The notes below the pieces were generated by a model that was given only the letters and a program-made list of their open reading frames with translations, was not told the origin of the DNA and made no database searches. Below are positions 7,727-15,943 of a stretch of DNA of 28,758 nt, piece by piece. The translations under genes and the position numbers were made by a program. The stretch's first letter is position 1, and every line of letters starts with the position of its first letter. Origin of the DNA: Aliitabrizicola sp031408575 (GTDB lineage Bacteria > Pseudomonadota > Alphaproteobacteria > Rhodobacterales > Rhodobacteraceae); contig JANNWS010000154.1 in the NCBI GenBank assembly GCA_031408575.1, positions 1 through 28,758 of the forward strand. Reading direction: 5' to 3'.

Positions 7727-8497
7727 TCACACAACTTGCGCCGGCACCCGCTTTTCCAGTTGCCGGAATGCCAGCACGATGATCCCGGTAATTACCATAT
7801 ACACCACCGCCAGCAGCAGCAGCGGCTCGTAGATGATGAACGTGTCCTGCCGTACCCGGCTTGAGACCGCATAGATATCCATCACCGTGATCGTCGCCAC
7901 CAGCGGTGTCGCCTTCAGTTGCAGCACCGTCTCGCCGCCCAGCGTCGGCAGGGCGCGCTGCACCGCCTGCGGCAGCCAGATGCGCCGCAACGTGGTGAAC
8001 CTTGGCATCCCCATCGCCTTCGCCGCCTCAAGCTGTCCGCGTGGCACGCCCTTGAACGCGCCGCGCATGATCTCGCCTTCGTAGCCCGCAAACGAAAGTG
8101 TCAGGGCCAGCACGGCATAGGGCCAGGCCTGCCGCAGATAGGGCCAAAGCTCGCTTTGCCGGATCCACGGAAACTGCGGGAAAAGCGACCCCAGCCCGTA
8201 ATACAGCAGCCATAACTGCAACAGCAGCGGCGTCCCCCGGATTACCGTGCAGAACAACCGCGCCGGCCCTGCCAGATACCACGGCCCCACCGCCTGCGCC
8301 AAGCCAAGCGGAATGGCCAGTGCCATCCCCAGCACCACCGTCACCACCAGAATCCAGATCGTCCGCCAGATGCCTTCCAGCATCAGCGGGGCATATTGCG
8401 GCAGCCAGTCCCATCGCATCGACACCGCGCACCAGATGACCAGCCCGACCGCCAGCGCGATCATCACCACCCGGTGCGGCACGAGGTAGGCTTTCAC
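7727..8497 (-). CDS. Polar amino acid ABC transporter permease (HisM/ArtM-like)
   Basis: 256 residues with a GTG start at 8497 that overlaps the stop of the upstream permease gene (GTGA). It has about five membrane segments and the BPD transmembrane signature: LEGIWRTIWILVVTVVLG at the first core helix, the conserved VIRGTPLLLQLWLLYYG, and the cytoplasmic EAA loop GAFKGVPRGQLEAAKAMGM that docks on the ATPase. It pairs with the permease at 8494-9246 to form the membrane channel of the importer. Last of the four transporter genes; 116 bases of non-coding DNA without a clear terminator follow before the cupin gene. Confidence 0.92.
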   Translation of the reverse strand: MKAYLVPHRVVMIALAVGLVIWCAVSMRWDWLPQYAPLMLEGIWRTIWILVVTVVLGMALAIPLGLAQAVGPWYLAGPARLFCTVIRGTPLLLQLWLLYYGLGSLFPQFPWIRQSELWPYLRQAWPYAVLALTLSFAGYEGEIMRGAFKGVPRGQLEAAKAMGMPRFTTLRRIWLPQAVQRALPTLGGETVLQLKATPLVATITVMDIYAVSSRVRQDTFIIYEPLLLLAVVYMVITGIIVLAFRQLEKRVPAQVV

Positions 8498-9246
8498 CGC
8501 CCGCCCCCGCCGACATTCGGCTCACCGCGCCGCGCCCAGGCCTCGATCCGCCCGAAGATCCGCCCCGAGACAAGCGAGACTGCCAGATACAAAATCCCCG
8601 CCGCCATGAAGAATGTGAAATAGGCCTTGGTCGCCCCCGCGGCCTGCTTGGTCTCAAGCGTCAACTCGCCGAACCCCACCACCGCCAGCAACGCCGTATC
8701 CTTGGTGGCAATCAGCCACAGGTTCGCCAGACCCGGAATGGCAAAGGACAGCATCGCAGGCAGCGTGATCCGCCGTGCCAGCATCACCGGCGGCATGCCC
8801 ATCGCCCGCGCCGCCTCGATCTGCCCCGCAGGCACCGCCAGAATGGCCCCGCGCAACACTTCGGTCGCATAGGCGCCCTGCACGATCCCCAAAACCGCGA
8901 TACCGGCAGCAATGCCGGACACCTGCACCCGGTCATACCCGAACGACACCAGCGTTTGATTGACCGCATCGGTCACGGCAAAATACAGGATCAGGATCAG
9001 GATCAGCTCGGGTACCGCCCGCACCACCGTAGTGTAGACGGCCAGCAGATCGCGCGTCACCGGCCCGCCATAAAGCTTGCCATAAGCCCCCAGAGTGCCG
9101 ATCAAAAGGCCAAGCCCAAAGGCCCCCAGCGCGATCTGGATCGAATTTGCCAGACCGCGCAGCAGGTTCCCGCCCCAACCCGGGGGCGACAGGGCCAGAA
9201 GCTCCAGCGCCGGACCTGCGCCCAGCGCCGCAATCAGGCCCTCCAA
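8494..9246 (-). CDS. Polar amino acid ABC transporter permease (HisQ/ArtQ-like)
   Basis: 250 residues, apparently from a TTG at 9246, four bases after the end of the binding-protein gene and preceded by a G-rich stretch that can act as a ribosome site. The family pattern is clear: GLANSIQIALGAFGLGLLIG, VVRAVPELILILILYF, and the EAA loop GAILAVPAGQIEAARAMGM. The Gly-rich C-terminus (NVGGGGR) overlaps the start of the next permease gene. It is the second half of the channel. The TTG start gives a short hydrophobic N-terminus before the first membrane helix; a later start would cut into the conserved part, so I keep it. Confidence 0.9.
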   Translation of the reverse strand: MEGLIAALGAGPALELLALSPPGWGGNLLRGLANSIQIALGAFGLGLLIGTLGAYGKLYGGPVTRDLLAVYTTVVRAVPELILILILYFAVTDAVNQTLVSFGYDRVQVSGIAAGIAVLGIVQGAYATEVLRGAILAVPAGQIEAARAMGMPPVMLARRITLPAMLSFAIPGLANLWLIATKDTALLAVVGFGELTLETKQAAGATKAYFTFFMAAGILYLAVSLVSGRIFGRIEAWARRGEPNVGGGGR

Positions 9247-9249
9247 CCC

Positions 9250-10020
9250 TCAGCCCCCGTAGATTGACGACTTGAAATACGGCGCCGACACCTTGTCGTA
9301 GGTGCCGTCGGCGATGATCTTGGCGATGGCAGCGTTCAGCTTCGCCTTCAACTCATCTTCGCCCTTGCGCAGGCCGATCCCGATCCCAGCCCCCAAAATT
9401 TTCGGATCATCCTCGACCGCGCCCTTCATCTCGCAACAGGCAGCCCCCGCCTCGGTCGCCAGAAACGCGTCTGCCGAGATGCTGTCAATCTGGACCGCGT
9501 CGATCCGGCCCGCCGCCAGATCCTGGGTCACTTCATCCTGGGTCTGGTAAAGTTTGATTTCGGCCACGCTATCGGCGAAATGGACCTGAGCGTAGTCCTG
9601 ATGGACCGTTGACACCTGGACGCCAAAGATCTTGCCCGCCAGACCGGCTGCATCCGGCGTCATCTCCATGCCCTTCTGTCCGACGATCATTGTCGGCGTG
9701 TTATAGTACTTGTCCGAAAAATCGATGGTCTGCAGGCGTTCTTCCGTGATCGACATCGAGTTCATGATGGCGTCGATCTGGCCGCTTGTCAGCGCCGGAA
9801 TGATGCCGTCCCACGCCACCGGCGTCACAACACATTCCAGTTCCGCCGCCGCGCAGACAGCGCCGATCATGTCCACTTCCCACCCAACCCATTTTCCCGA
9901 CGCATCGGGACTGGTGAAGGGCGGATAGGGTTCGGCGGCGATGCCGACCTTGATCGGCTCGGCAAAGGCCGCAGTGCCAAACGCCAGCGCCGCTGCCACA
10001 GTCAGTATTGTATTTCGCAT
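9250..10020 (-). CDS. Periplasmic amino acid-binding protein, HisJ/ArgT type
   Basis: 256 residues with a signal peptide (MRNTILTVAAALAFGTAAFA, cleavage before E21). It is a family 3 solute-binding protein. The ligand region NSMSITEERLQTIDFSDKYY carries the Ser and Arg that hold the amino acid carboxylate, and AGRIDAVQIDS contains the Asp that normally binds the alpha-amino group. The C-terminus YFKSSIYGG closely resembles that of lysine/arginine/ornithine and histidine binding proteins, as I recall them. This points to a basic or guanidino amino acid ligand, consistent with the AruH/AruI-like enzymes encoded divergently, but the exact ligand is an inference. A 29-base gap separates it from the ATPase gene. 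Confidence 0.92.
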   Translation of the reverse strand: MRNTILTVAAALAFGTAAFAEPIKVGIAAEPYPPFTSPDASGKWVGWEVDMIGAVCAAAELECVVTPVAWDGIIPALTSGQIDAIMNSMSITEERLQTIDFSDKYYNTPTMIVGQKGMEMTPDAAGLAGKIFGVQVSTVHQDYAQVHFADSVAEIKLYQTQDEVTQDLAAGRIDAVQIDSISADAFLATEAGAACCEMKGAVEDDPKILGAGIGIGLRKGEDELKAKLNAAIAKIIADGTYDKVSAPYFKSSIYGG

Positions 10021-10049
10021 GGTAACTCCCCGGTTTTTCCCCGCGAGCT

Positions 10050-10835
10050 TCAGCTCACGGATTTCAGAAACTGTTTCAGTCGATCTGACTTGGGCGCGCC
10101 GAACAACTGCTCTGGCGGACCTTCCTCTTCGATCACCCCGTTGTGCAGATAGATCACATGGCTGGCGACTTCGCGCGCGAATTTCATCTCCTGCGTGACA
10201 AGGATCATGGTCCGCCCCTCGGCGGCCAGATCGCGGATCACGTTCAGCACCTCGCCCACCAGTTCCGGGTCAAGCGCCGACGTGGGCTCGTCGAACAGCA
10301 TCGCGCGGGGTTCGATCGCCAGCGCCCGCGCAATCGCCGCGCGTTGCTGCTGCCCGCCTGACAGGAAGGCCGGATAACTGCCGGCCTTCGCACTCAACCC
10401 CACCCGTGCCAGCAGCTTTTCAGCCCGCGCCACGGCTTCTGCCTTTGGCACCCCCAAAACATGCACCGGAACTTCGATCAGATTGTCCAGAATCGTCTTG
10501 TGGCTCCACAGATTGAACTGCTGGAACACCATGCCCAGCCTGCGCCGTGCCTGTTCGATCTGACGACGGTTCGCGGGGCTGCCGTCGGGGCGCAATACGA
10601 TTTCCTCGCCGCCGATCACGATGCGGCCCGAGGTCGGCGTCTCAAGAAAATTGATGCAGCGCAGCATCGTCGATTTGCCAGACCCAGACCCGCCGATGAT
10701 CGCCACCACATCGCCTTCGCAGGCGCGCAGCGACACCCCCTTAAGCACCTCGATCGACCCGAAGGATTTCCGCAGATCGTCGATCCGGATTGCCTCCGGC
10801 CGGGGCGTGAAAGGGCTGGCAGCCTGCGCTTGCAT
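10050..10835 (-). CDS. Polar amino acid ABC transporter ATP-binding protein (HisP/ArtP-like)
   Basis: 261 residues from the ATG at 10835 (MQAQAASPFTPRPEAIRIDD); an open frame reaches to 10874 but would run through the promoter region. Walker A is GGSGSGKST (48-56), the ABC signature LSGGQQQR (158-165) and Walker B AMLFDEP (178-184), with the D-loop SALDPE. It powers import through the two permeases downstream. It is the first gene of the transporter operon and is divergent from the TetR-family regulator, with 77 bases between the two start codons. Confidence 0.93.
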   Translation of the reverse strand: MQAQAASPFTPRPEAIRIDDLRKSFGSIEVLKGVSLRACEGDVVAIIGGSGSGKSTMLRCINFLETPTSGRIVIGGEEIVLRPDGSPANRRQIEQARRRLGMVFQQFNLWSHKTILDNLIEVPVHVLGVPKAEAVARAEKLLARVGLSAKAGSYPAFLSGGQQQRAAIARALAIEPRAMLFDEPTSALDPELVGEVLNVIRDLAAEGRTMILVTQEMKFAREVASHVIYLHNGVIEEEGPPEQLFGAPKSDRLKQFLKSVS

Positions 10836-10876
10836 CAGTATTCCGGTTCGTTTCTGATTGCAGTAAGACGACACTT

Positions 10877-10900
10877 TTGCAATTATGCAAATGTATAATT
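10877..10900. promoter_or_regulatory. Candidate TetR operator overlapping a -10 box
   Basis: Two inverted repeats overlap in the short divergent gap: TTGCA-ATTA-TGCAA (10877-10890) and AATTAT (10881-10886) with ATAATT (10895-10900). A perfect TATAAT occupies 10894-10899, 13 bases before the regulator ATG, so the regulator transcript would have a very short leader. A good -35 partner is not evident. An operator here could control both the regulator and the importer. Confidence 0.5.
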
Positions 10901-10912
10901 ACTGGCAGGCGA

Positions 10913-11674
10913 ATGACGGGCGAACGGCGAAAGTTCCGGCGTGAAGGCGAAGAGACGCGGCGCGATGCGCTGATCGCTGCGGCCCTTGCACTGGTTGCGG
11001 AAGGCGGGCCGCAGGCCGCCACCGTGCGCGCGATTGCCGACCGGGCGGGCGTCACGCCGGGGCTGATCCGACATTATTTCCAAAGCAAGGAAGAATTGAC
11101 GCGCGCTGCTTACAGCACCCTGATGAACCGGATGACCGACGCGAACATGTCGGTTCTGGATACCGCCCCAAAAGCGGCCGAAGCGCGGCTTGCGGCCTTC
11201 GTCGCGGCCTCGCTGCGCGCGCCCGTTGTCGATGCCGAGGCGCTGGGTCTTTGGGCGGCGTTCATTTACCGCATCCGCACCGACCCCCACATGCGCGCCG
11301 CCCATGAGGCAGGCTACCTGGGCTACCGCGACCGTCTTCAGGCGCTGATCGCAGCGCTTCCCCGCCCTGCCGATGGCGCCACGCTGCGCGCACAGGCCAT
11401 TGCCTGCAACGCGGTGATCGACGGGCTCTGGCTTGAAGGCTCTGCCCTTCCCGAGGCATTCGCACCCGATGAGTTGCCCTATATCGGCGTCAGATCAGTG
11501 GGCGCGATCCTTGGCGTCGACCTTGTGGCACATCTGCCCGCCCCCCCTCCCGCCGCCTCCGTCCCGCGCGACCCGACTCCGCCAGACTCCGCCAAGCCAG
11601 ACCCTGCCAGGCCAGACGCCGACGCGACGGCTGGCAACCACCCCCTCTCTGACCAGCCCGAGGCCCAACCATGA
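10913..11674 (+). CDS. TetR family regulator (BetI-like) with unusual Pro-rich tail
   Basis: 253 residues from the ATG at 10913; an upstream ATG at 10877 lies inside the probable operator. The N-terminal helix-turn-helix is TVRAIADRAGVTPGLIRHYF (38-57) followed by SKEELTRAAY, close to the BetI style. The ligand domain (about 70-205) includes ALGLWAAFIYRIRTDPHM. The last 45 or so residues are Pro/Asp/Ala-rich (VPRDPTPPDSAKPDPARPD) and encoded by a degenerate GC-rich repeat, which is atypical for TetR proteins. Its stop overlaps the aminotransferase start (ATGA), so regulator and enzymes form one operon. It most likely represses that operon and the divergent importer until an amino acid or product binds. 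Confidence 0.9.
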   Translation: MTGERRKFRREGEETRRDALIAAALALVAEGGPQAATVRAIADRAGVTPGLIRHYFQSKEELTRAAYSTLMNRMTDANMSVLDTAPKAAEARLAAFVAASLRAPVVDAEALGLWAAFIYRIRTDPHMRAAHEAGYLGYRDRLQALIAALPRPADGATLRAQAIACNAVIDGLWLEGSALPEAFAPDELPYIGVRSVGAILGVDLVAHLPAPPPAASVPRDPTPPDSAKPDPARPDADATAGNHPLSDQPEAQP

Positions 11675-12858
11675 AATACGCCGCCGTAACCGACCGCCTC
11701 GCAGGGTTGGGCGGCGCGAAATGGGATATTCACGCCCGCGCCCGTGCGCTGGCCGATCAGGGCCATGACGTGATCGAACTGACCATCGGCGAGCCTGATG
11801 TGCCAACCGCGCCCGCCCTGATCGACGCGGCGACCCGCGCCATGCAGGCCGGGCGCACCGGCTATTCCAACGGCCGGGGCGAGCCTGCGTTGCTGCGCGC
11901 GCTGGCCGCCCGCTATACCGCCCGGCTTGGGCGGACCATCGGCACCGATCAGATCATGTGCTTCCCCGGCACCCAGACCACGCTTTACGCCGCCATCACC
12001 GCCCTTTTGCAGGCGGGCGACGAGGTGCTGGCGGGCGATCCGATGTATGCCACCTATGAGGGGCTGATTGCCGCGACCGGGGCAACCCTTGTGCCGGTGC
12101 CGCTGCGCCCGGAACATGGCTTTCGGATGCAGCCTGCGGATGTCGCGGCCCGGATCACACCGCGTACGCGCGTTTTGTTTCTCAACACCCCGCACAATCC
12201 GACCGGGGCGATCCTGCGCCCCGCCGAAGTGACGGCTCTTGCCGAACTTGCGCGCCAACACGATCTCTGGCTGCTGTGCGACGAGGTCTACGAAGACCTG
12301 ATTTTCGGCGATGTTCCCTTTACCTCGCCCCTGGCCGATCCTGCATTTGCCGACCGCGTGATCGTCGCCTCGTCGATCTCCAAATCCTATGCCGCCCCCG
12401 GCTTTCGGTCCGGCTGGTGTGTCGGTCCACCGGAATTCTGCCGCCGCCTGCTCCCGTTGTCCGAAACGATGCTGTTCGGCAATCAGCCGTTCATCGCCGA
12501 CATGACCGCCGCCGCCCTCACCACGCCGTCCGATACGGCCAGTGGCATGACCACGCGGTTTCACGCCCGAGCAGACCTGTTTCACGACCGGCTTGACGGC
12601 GTGGGTGGCCTGCGCGTTCACCGCCCCGAGGCGGGCATGTTCGCGCTGATCGACGTGCGCGCCACAGGCCTGTCGGGCCGCGACTTTGCGCTGGGATTGC
12701 TGGACGGCGCCCATGTCGCGGTGATGCCCGGGGAAAGTTTCGGCACCTCGCTGAACGGCTGGGTCCGCGTCGCCCTGACCCGACCCGATGCCGCGACGCA
12801 AGCGGCCATCGGGCGCATCGCGGCTTATGTCGCCAGCCTGAGCGGGGCCACGCCATGA
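11671..12858 (+). CDS. Class I/II PLP aminotransferase, AruH-like
   Basis: 395 residues. It is a fold type I aminotransferase: GYSNGRGEPALLRALA (64-79), NTPHNPTGA (172-180, N176), DEVYEDL (204-210, D204 for the pyridine nitrogen), the Schiff-base lysine K238 in SSISKSYAAPGFRSGW, and WVRVALTR near the C-terminus with the carboxylate-binding Arg. Start and stop overlap the neighbouring genes by ATGA on both sides, so translation is coupled. The pairing with the AruI-like decarboxylase matches the arginine transaminase pathway, in which arginine:pyruvate transaminase makes 2-ketoarginine. The family is broad, so the arginine assignment comes from the neighbours. Confidence 0.9.
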   Translation: MKYAAVTDRLAGLGGAKWDIHARARALADQGHDVIELTIGEPDVPTAPALIDAATRAMQAGRTGYSNGRGEPALLRALAARYTARLGRTIGTDQIMCFPGTQTTLYAAITALLQAGDEVLAGDPMYATYEGLIAATGATLVPVPLRPEHGFRMQPADVAARITPRTRVLFLNTPHNPTGAILRPAEVTALAELARQHDLWLLCDEVYEDLIFGDVPFTSPLADPAFADRVIVASSISKSYAAPGFRSGWCVGPPEFCRRLLPLSETMLFGNQPFIADMTAAALTTPSDTASGMTTRFHARADLFHDRLDGVGGLRVHRPEAGMFALIDVRATGLSGRDFALGLLDGAHVAVMPGESFGTSLNGWVRVALTRPDAATQAAIGRIAAYVASLSGATP

Positions 12859-14420
12859 CGACTGTCGGGCAGGCCCTTGTCACCGGCCTCGCGGCGCGCG
12901 GGGTCGAGGTGGTGTTCGGCATCCCCGGCTTCCACACGATCGAGCTTTACCGCGGCCTTGCCGGCAGCGGCATCCGCCACGTCACCGCCCGCCATGAACA
13001 AGGTGCCGCCTTCATGGCCGACGGCTATGCCCGCGTCTCGGGCAAGCCGGGGGTGGCCTTTGTCATCACCGGCCCCGGCCTGACCAATGCGCTGACCGCA
13101 ATGGCGCAGGCCAAGGCGGATTCGATCCCGATCCTCGTCATCTCGGGCGTGAACCACCGTTCCAGCCTTGGCCGGGGCCTCGGATTTCTGCACGAATTGC
13201 GCGACCAGGCCGCGATGGTGGCCGCCCTCTGCCCGACTGAACGGGTCGAGCATCCCGACCAGCTTGACGCCGCCCTGAACCGCGCCTTCGCCACCCTGTC
13301 AAGCGGCCGCCCCGGCCCGGTCCATCTTGAGGTGCCGACCGATGTCATGCCGCTGCCCTGCCCCGGCCCGATCACCGCAACCTGCCACCAGAACCCCGCT
13401 TACCCCGATCCCGCCGCGCTTGCAGATGCCGCTTTCCGGCTGTCGCGCGCGCACCACCCCGTGATCCTTGCGGGCGGCGGCGCGCGGCGTGCCGAGACCG
13501 CCCTGCGCGCCATTGCAGAGCGTCTCGACGCCCCCGTGATCCAGACCGTGAACGCGCGCGGCCTGATGCACGCCCACGCCCTGACAGTCCCCGCTTCGCC
13601 CAGCCTCGCCGCGGTGCGCGCACTGATTGCATCATCCGACCAGATCCTCGCCATCGGCACCGAACTGGGGCCGACCGACTATGACATGTATGGGATTGGC
13701 GGCACCCCCGACCTCTCCGGCATGATCCGTATCGACATTTGTGCCGATCAACTTGGCCGCCACGCCGCCGCCCTGACCCTGACTGCAGATGCCGATGCTA
13801 CGCTGACCGCGCTGCTGCCGCTTGTTCCGCAGCGGGTTTCAGACGGTGCAGACCGCGCTGACGCAACCCGGCACGCCGCCCGCGCCGAACTGAACGCCTC
13901 GATGACGCTGCAACTGGCGCTCCTCGAAACCCTCCGCAGCAGCGTCCCGCAGGCAATCATCGTCGGTGACAGCACACAGCCGGTCTATGCGGGCAACCTT
14001 TGCTACGACCATGACCGCCCCGGCGGCTGGTTCAACTCGGCCGTGGGCTACGGCGCGCTCGGCTATGCCCCCGGTGCGGCGGTCGGTGCGGCACTCGCTG
14101 CACCCGGCACGCCGGTGATCTGCCTGATAGGCGACGGCGGCCTTCAGTTCAGCCCCGGAGAGTTACGTACCGCCGTGGACGAAAATCTGCCGATCACCTT
14201 CCTCGTCTGGAACAACGCAGGCTACGGCGAGATCGCGCAGAACATGCGCGACGCCGGCATCGAGGTGATCGGATGCAGCCCCTCGGCCCTGAACATGGAG
14301 CCCTTCGCCAGCGCTTGCGATCTGCCGTTCCGGTCCATCCCTCCTGACACAGGTGCGCTGCGCCACGCACTTGCCACTTGCGCCCACTCTCCGCGCCTGA
14401 TCGAAATCCGCGCTCTCTGA
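12855..14420 (+). CDS. ThDP-dependent 2-oxo acid decarboxylase, AruI-like (5-guanidino-2-oxopentanoate decarboxylase)
   Basis: 521 residues with the three-domain plan of acetolactate synthase/decarboxylase enzymes. The N-terminal pyrimidine domain has the activating glutamate E48 in ARHEQGAAFMADGYAR; the middle domain has LAGGGARRAE; the C-terminal domain has the ThDP-Mg motif starting GDGGLQFSPGEL (from 426) and ending VWNN. The N-terminal stretch FGIPGFHTIELYRGL resembles 2-ketoarginine decarboxylase AruI as I remember it, and the coupled upstream aminotransferase supports this. The product would be 4-guanidinobutyraldehyde. No aldehyde dehydrogenase or guanidinobutyrase gene lies in the window, so the following step is unknown or elsewhere. 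Other 2-oxo acids remain possible. Confidence 0.85.
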   Translation: MTTVGQALVTGLAARGVEVVFGIPGFHTIELYRGLAGSGIRHVTARHEQGAAFMADGYARVSGKPGVAFVITGPGLTNALTAMAQAKADSIPILVISGVNHRSSLGRGLGFLHELRDQAAMVAALCPTERVEHPDQLDAALNRAFATLSSGRPGPVHLEVPTDVMPLPCPGPITATCHQNPAYPDPAALADAAFRLSRAHHPVILAGGGARRAETALRAIAERLDAPVIQTVNARGLMHAHALTVPASPSLAAVRALIASSDQILAIGTELGPTDYDMYGIGGTPDLSGMIRIDICADQLGRHAAALTLTADADATLTALLPLVPQRVSDGADRADATRHAARAELNASMTLQLALLETLRSSVPQAIIVGDSTQPVYAGNLCYDHDRPGGWFNSAVGYGALGYAPGAAVGAALAAPGTPVICLIGDGGLQFSPGELRTAVDENLPITFLVWNNAGYGEIAQNMRDAGIEVIGCSPSALNMEPFASACDLPFRSIPPDTGALRHALATCAHSPRLIEIRAL

Positions 14421-14444
14421 CGCAGCCCCCTTGTCGCACCACGC

Positions 14445-14489
14445 CAAATTCCTTCGAAGGAATTTGCCAAAAGCCTTCCAAGGCTTTTG
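14445..14489. repeat. Pair of adjacent 22-base palindromes between decarboxylase and aminotransferase genes
   Basis: The first (14445-14466) is a perfect 22-base palindrome with half-site CAAATTCCTTC. The second (14468-14489) has 10-base arms CAAAAGCCTT and AAGGCTTTTG around CC. They are one base apart and share a CAAA..CCTT core. They lie 25 bases after the decarboxylase stop. They may form a transcription-attenuating or RNA-stabilising structure, or bind a protein; no T tract follows the second one. Confidence 0.7.
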
Positions 14490-14568
14490 ACGCCCGCCCC
14501 TGTCCGCCATTTGCATTTGATCAAATTATCCGCCATAAGCCGGATGTTCCTGCGAAAGACCCCCGCGC

Positions 14569-15942
14569 ATGCTTCAAACAGCCCCCCTGCTCGCCGGTAT
14601 CCGGCCTGACCGCCTTGCCGCACTGGCCGCGCGTGAGGCCGCACGCTTTGGCCGCAGCCGCCCAAAGACCCGCGCCGCCTTGGCTGAGGGGTCCGCGCAT
14701 TACCTCGACAATGTGCCGCTGCATTGGATGAAGGACTGGCCGATGCCGCATCCAATGCTGGTGGCCAACGCAAAAGGCGCGCGCCTGACCGACATCGACG
14801 GCTACGGCATCGACGATTTCTGCCTCGGCGATACCGGCTCGATGTTCGGCCATTCCCCCGCCCCCGTCGCCAAGGCGATCCGAAAGCAGGCGACGCGCGG
14901 CCTGACCTACATGCTGCCCACGACCGATGCGCTGGAGGCCGGTAAACTCCTGACCGAACGCTTCGGCGATTTCCGATGGCAGATCGCCACCACCGCCACC
15001 GATGCGAACCGCTTCGCGCTGCGGGTGGCCCGCGCCGTCACCGGGCGGCCCAAGGTGCTGGTGTTCACTGGTTGTTACCACGGCACCGTCGATGAGACAT
15101 TCGTCACGCTGGACAATGGCAAAACCGTCAACCGCCCCGGCCTGCTGGGGCAGGTCGCCAACCTTGGCCTTACCGCCATCGCCGTCGAATTCAACGATCT
15201 TGCAGGTGTCAGGGCCGCGCTGAAAACCGGCAAGGTTGCTGCAATCCTGACCGAACCCGTCATGACCAATTCCTGCATGGTCCTGGCCGATCCCGGCTTT
15301 CACGCCGCTTTGCGCCAACTTGCCACCGATCACGGCACGATCCTGATCATGGATGAGACGCATACTATCTCCACCGGCCTTGGCGGCTACACGGCGGTCC
15401 ACGGCCTGCAACCCGACATGTTCGTCGTCGGCAAATGCGTGGCGGGCGGGATGCCCACTGCCGTCTGGGGCATGACCGACGCGCTTGCCCAGCGCTATCT
15501 CACCGTGAATGCCGGCCGCGCACCGGGCCATTCCGGCATGGGAACCACGCTGTCCGCCAACCCGATGCAATTCGCCTGCCTGCGCGCCACCCTGGCCGAG
15601 GTGATGACGGCGGAGAACTACGCCCATATGGAACGGGGTGCCGCGCGCCTTGCTGACGGCCTGTCCAGATCCATCGCGAAACACAAAGCCCCGTGGCACG
15701 TTGTCCGCGTCGGTGCGCGCGTCGAATTAATCTGCGCCCCCGGCCCGCTGAAAAACGGCGCTGATGCCGCCCATGCCCACCAGCCGCAAGTCGAGGCCGC
15801 GATCCATACCGCGCTCCTGAACCGGGGCTGCCTGATCGCACCGTTCCACAACATGATGCTGGTCAGCCCCGCCACCAAGAAACGCCAGATCCTGCGCCTG
15901 ATCGCCGCCTTCGACGAAATCCTAACCGAACTCTTTGACTGA
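14569..15942 (+). CDS. Class III PLP aminotransferase (glutamate-1-semialdehyde aminomutase-like)
   Basis: 457 residues. It is a class III aminotransferase: GYGIDDFCLGDTGSMFGHSP near residue 85, the substrate/PLP segment FTGCYHGTVDE, MDETHTISTGLGGYT for the PLP aspartate (DETH in place of the common DEV), and the Schiff-base lysine K289 in VGKCVAGGMPTAVWG. The overall pattern is nearer to glutamate-1-semialdehyde aminomutases than to omega-amino acid transaminases, but the gene sits in a catabolic cluster, not with tetrapyrrole genes. It might aminate the aldehyde made by the decarboxylase or deaminate a related amine. The ribosome site is weak. The stop codon is immediately followed by the glutamine synthetase-family start. 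Confidence 0.87.
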   Translation: MLQTAPLLAGIRPDRLAALAAREAARFGRSRPKTRAALAEGSAHYLDNVPLHWMKDWPMPHPMLVANAKGARLTDIDGYGIDDFCLGDTGSMFGHSPAPVAKAIRKQATRGLTYMLPTTDALEAGKLLTERFGDFRWQIATTATDANRFALRVARAVTGRPKVLVFTGCYHGTVDETFVTLDNGKTVNRPGLLGQVANLGLTAIAVEFNDLAGVRAALKTGKVAAILTEPVMTNSCMVLADPGFHAALRQLATDHGTILIMDETHTISTGLGGYTAVHGLQPDMFVVGKCVAGGMPTAVWGMTDALAQRYLTVNAGRAPGHSGMGTTLSANPMQFACLRATLAEVMTAENYAHMERGAARLADGLSRSIAKHKAPWHVVRVGARVELICAPGPLKNGADAAHAHQPQVEAAIHTALLNRGCLIAPFHNMMLVSPATKKRQILRLIAAFDEILTELFD

Positions 15943-15943
15943 G

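Noticed and set aside
11479..12801. 440-codon minus-strand open frame
   Set aside because: Antisense shadow of the TetR and aminotransferase genes; no recognisable motif.
14521..15699. 392-codon minus-strand open frame
   Set aside because: Antisense to the class III aminotransferase, whose PLP motifs are clear.
15935..15943. TTG start for the glutamine synthetase-family gene
   Set aside because: No ribosome site and it overlaps the aminotransferase end; the ATG at 15944 directly after the stop is simpler, though not proven.
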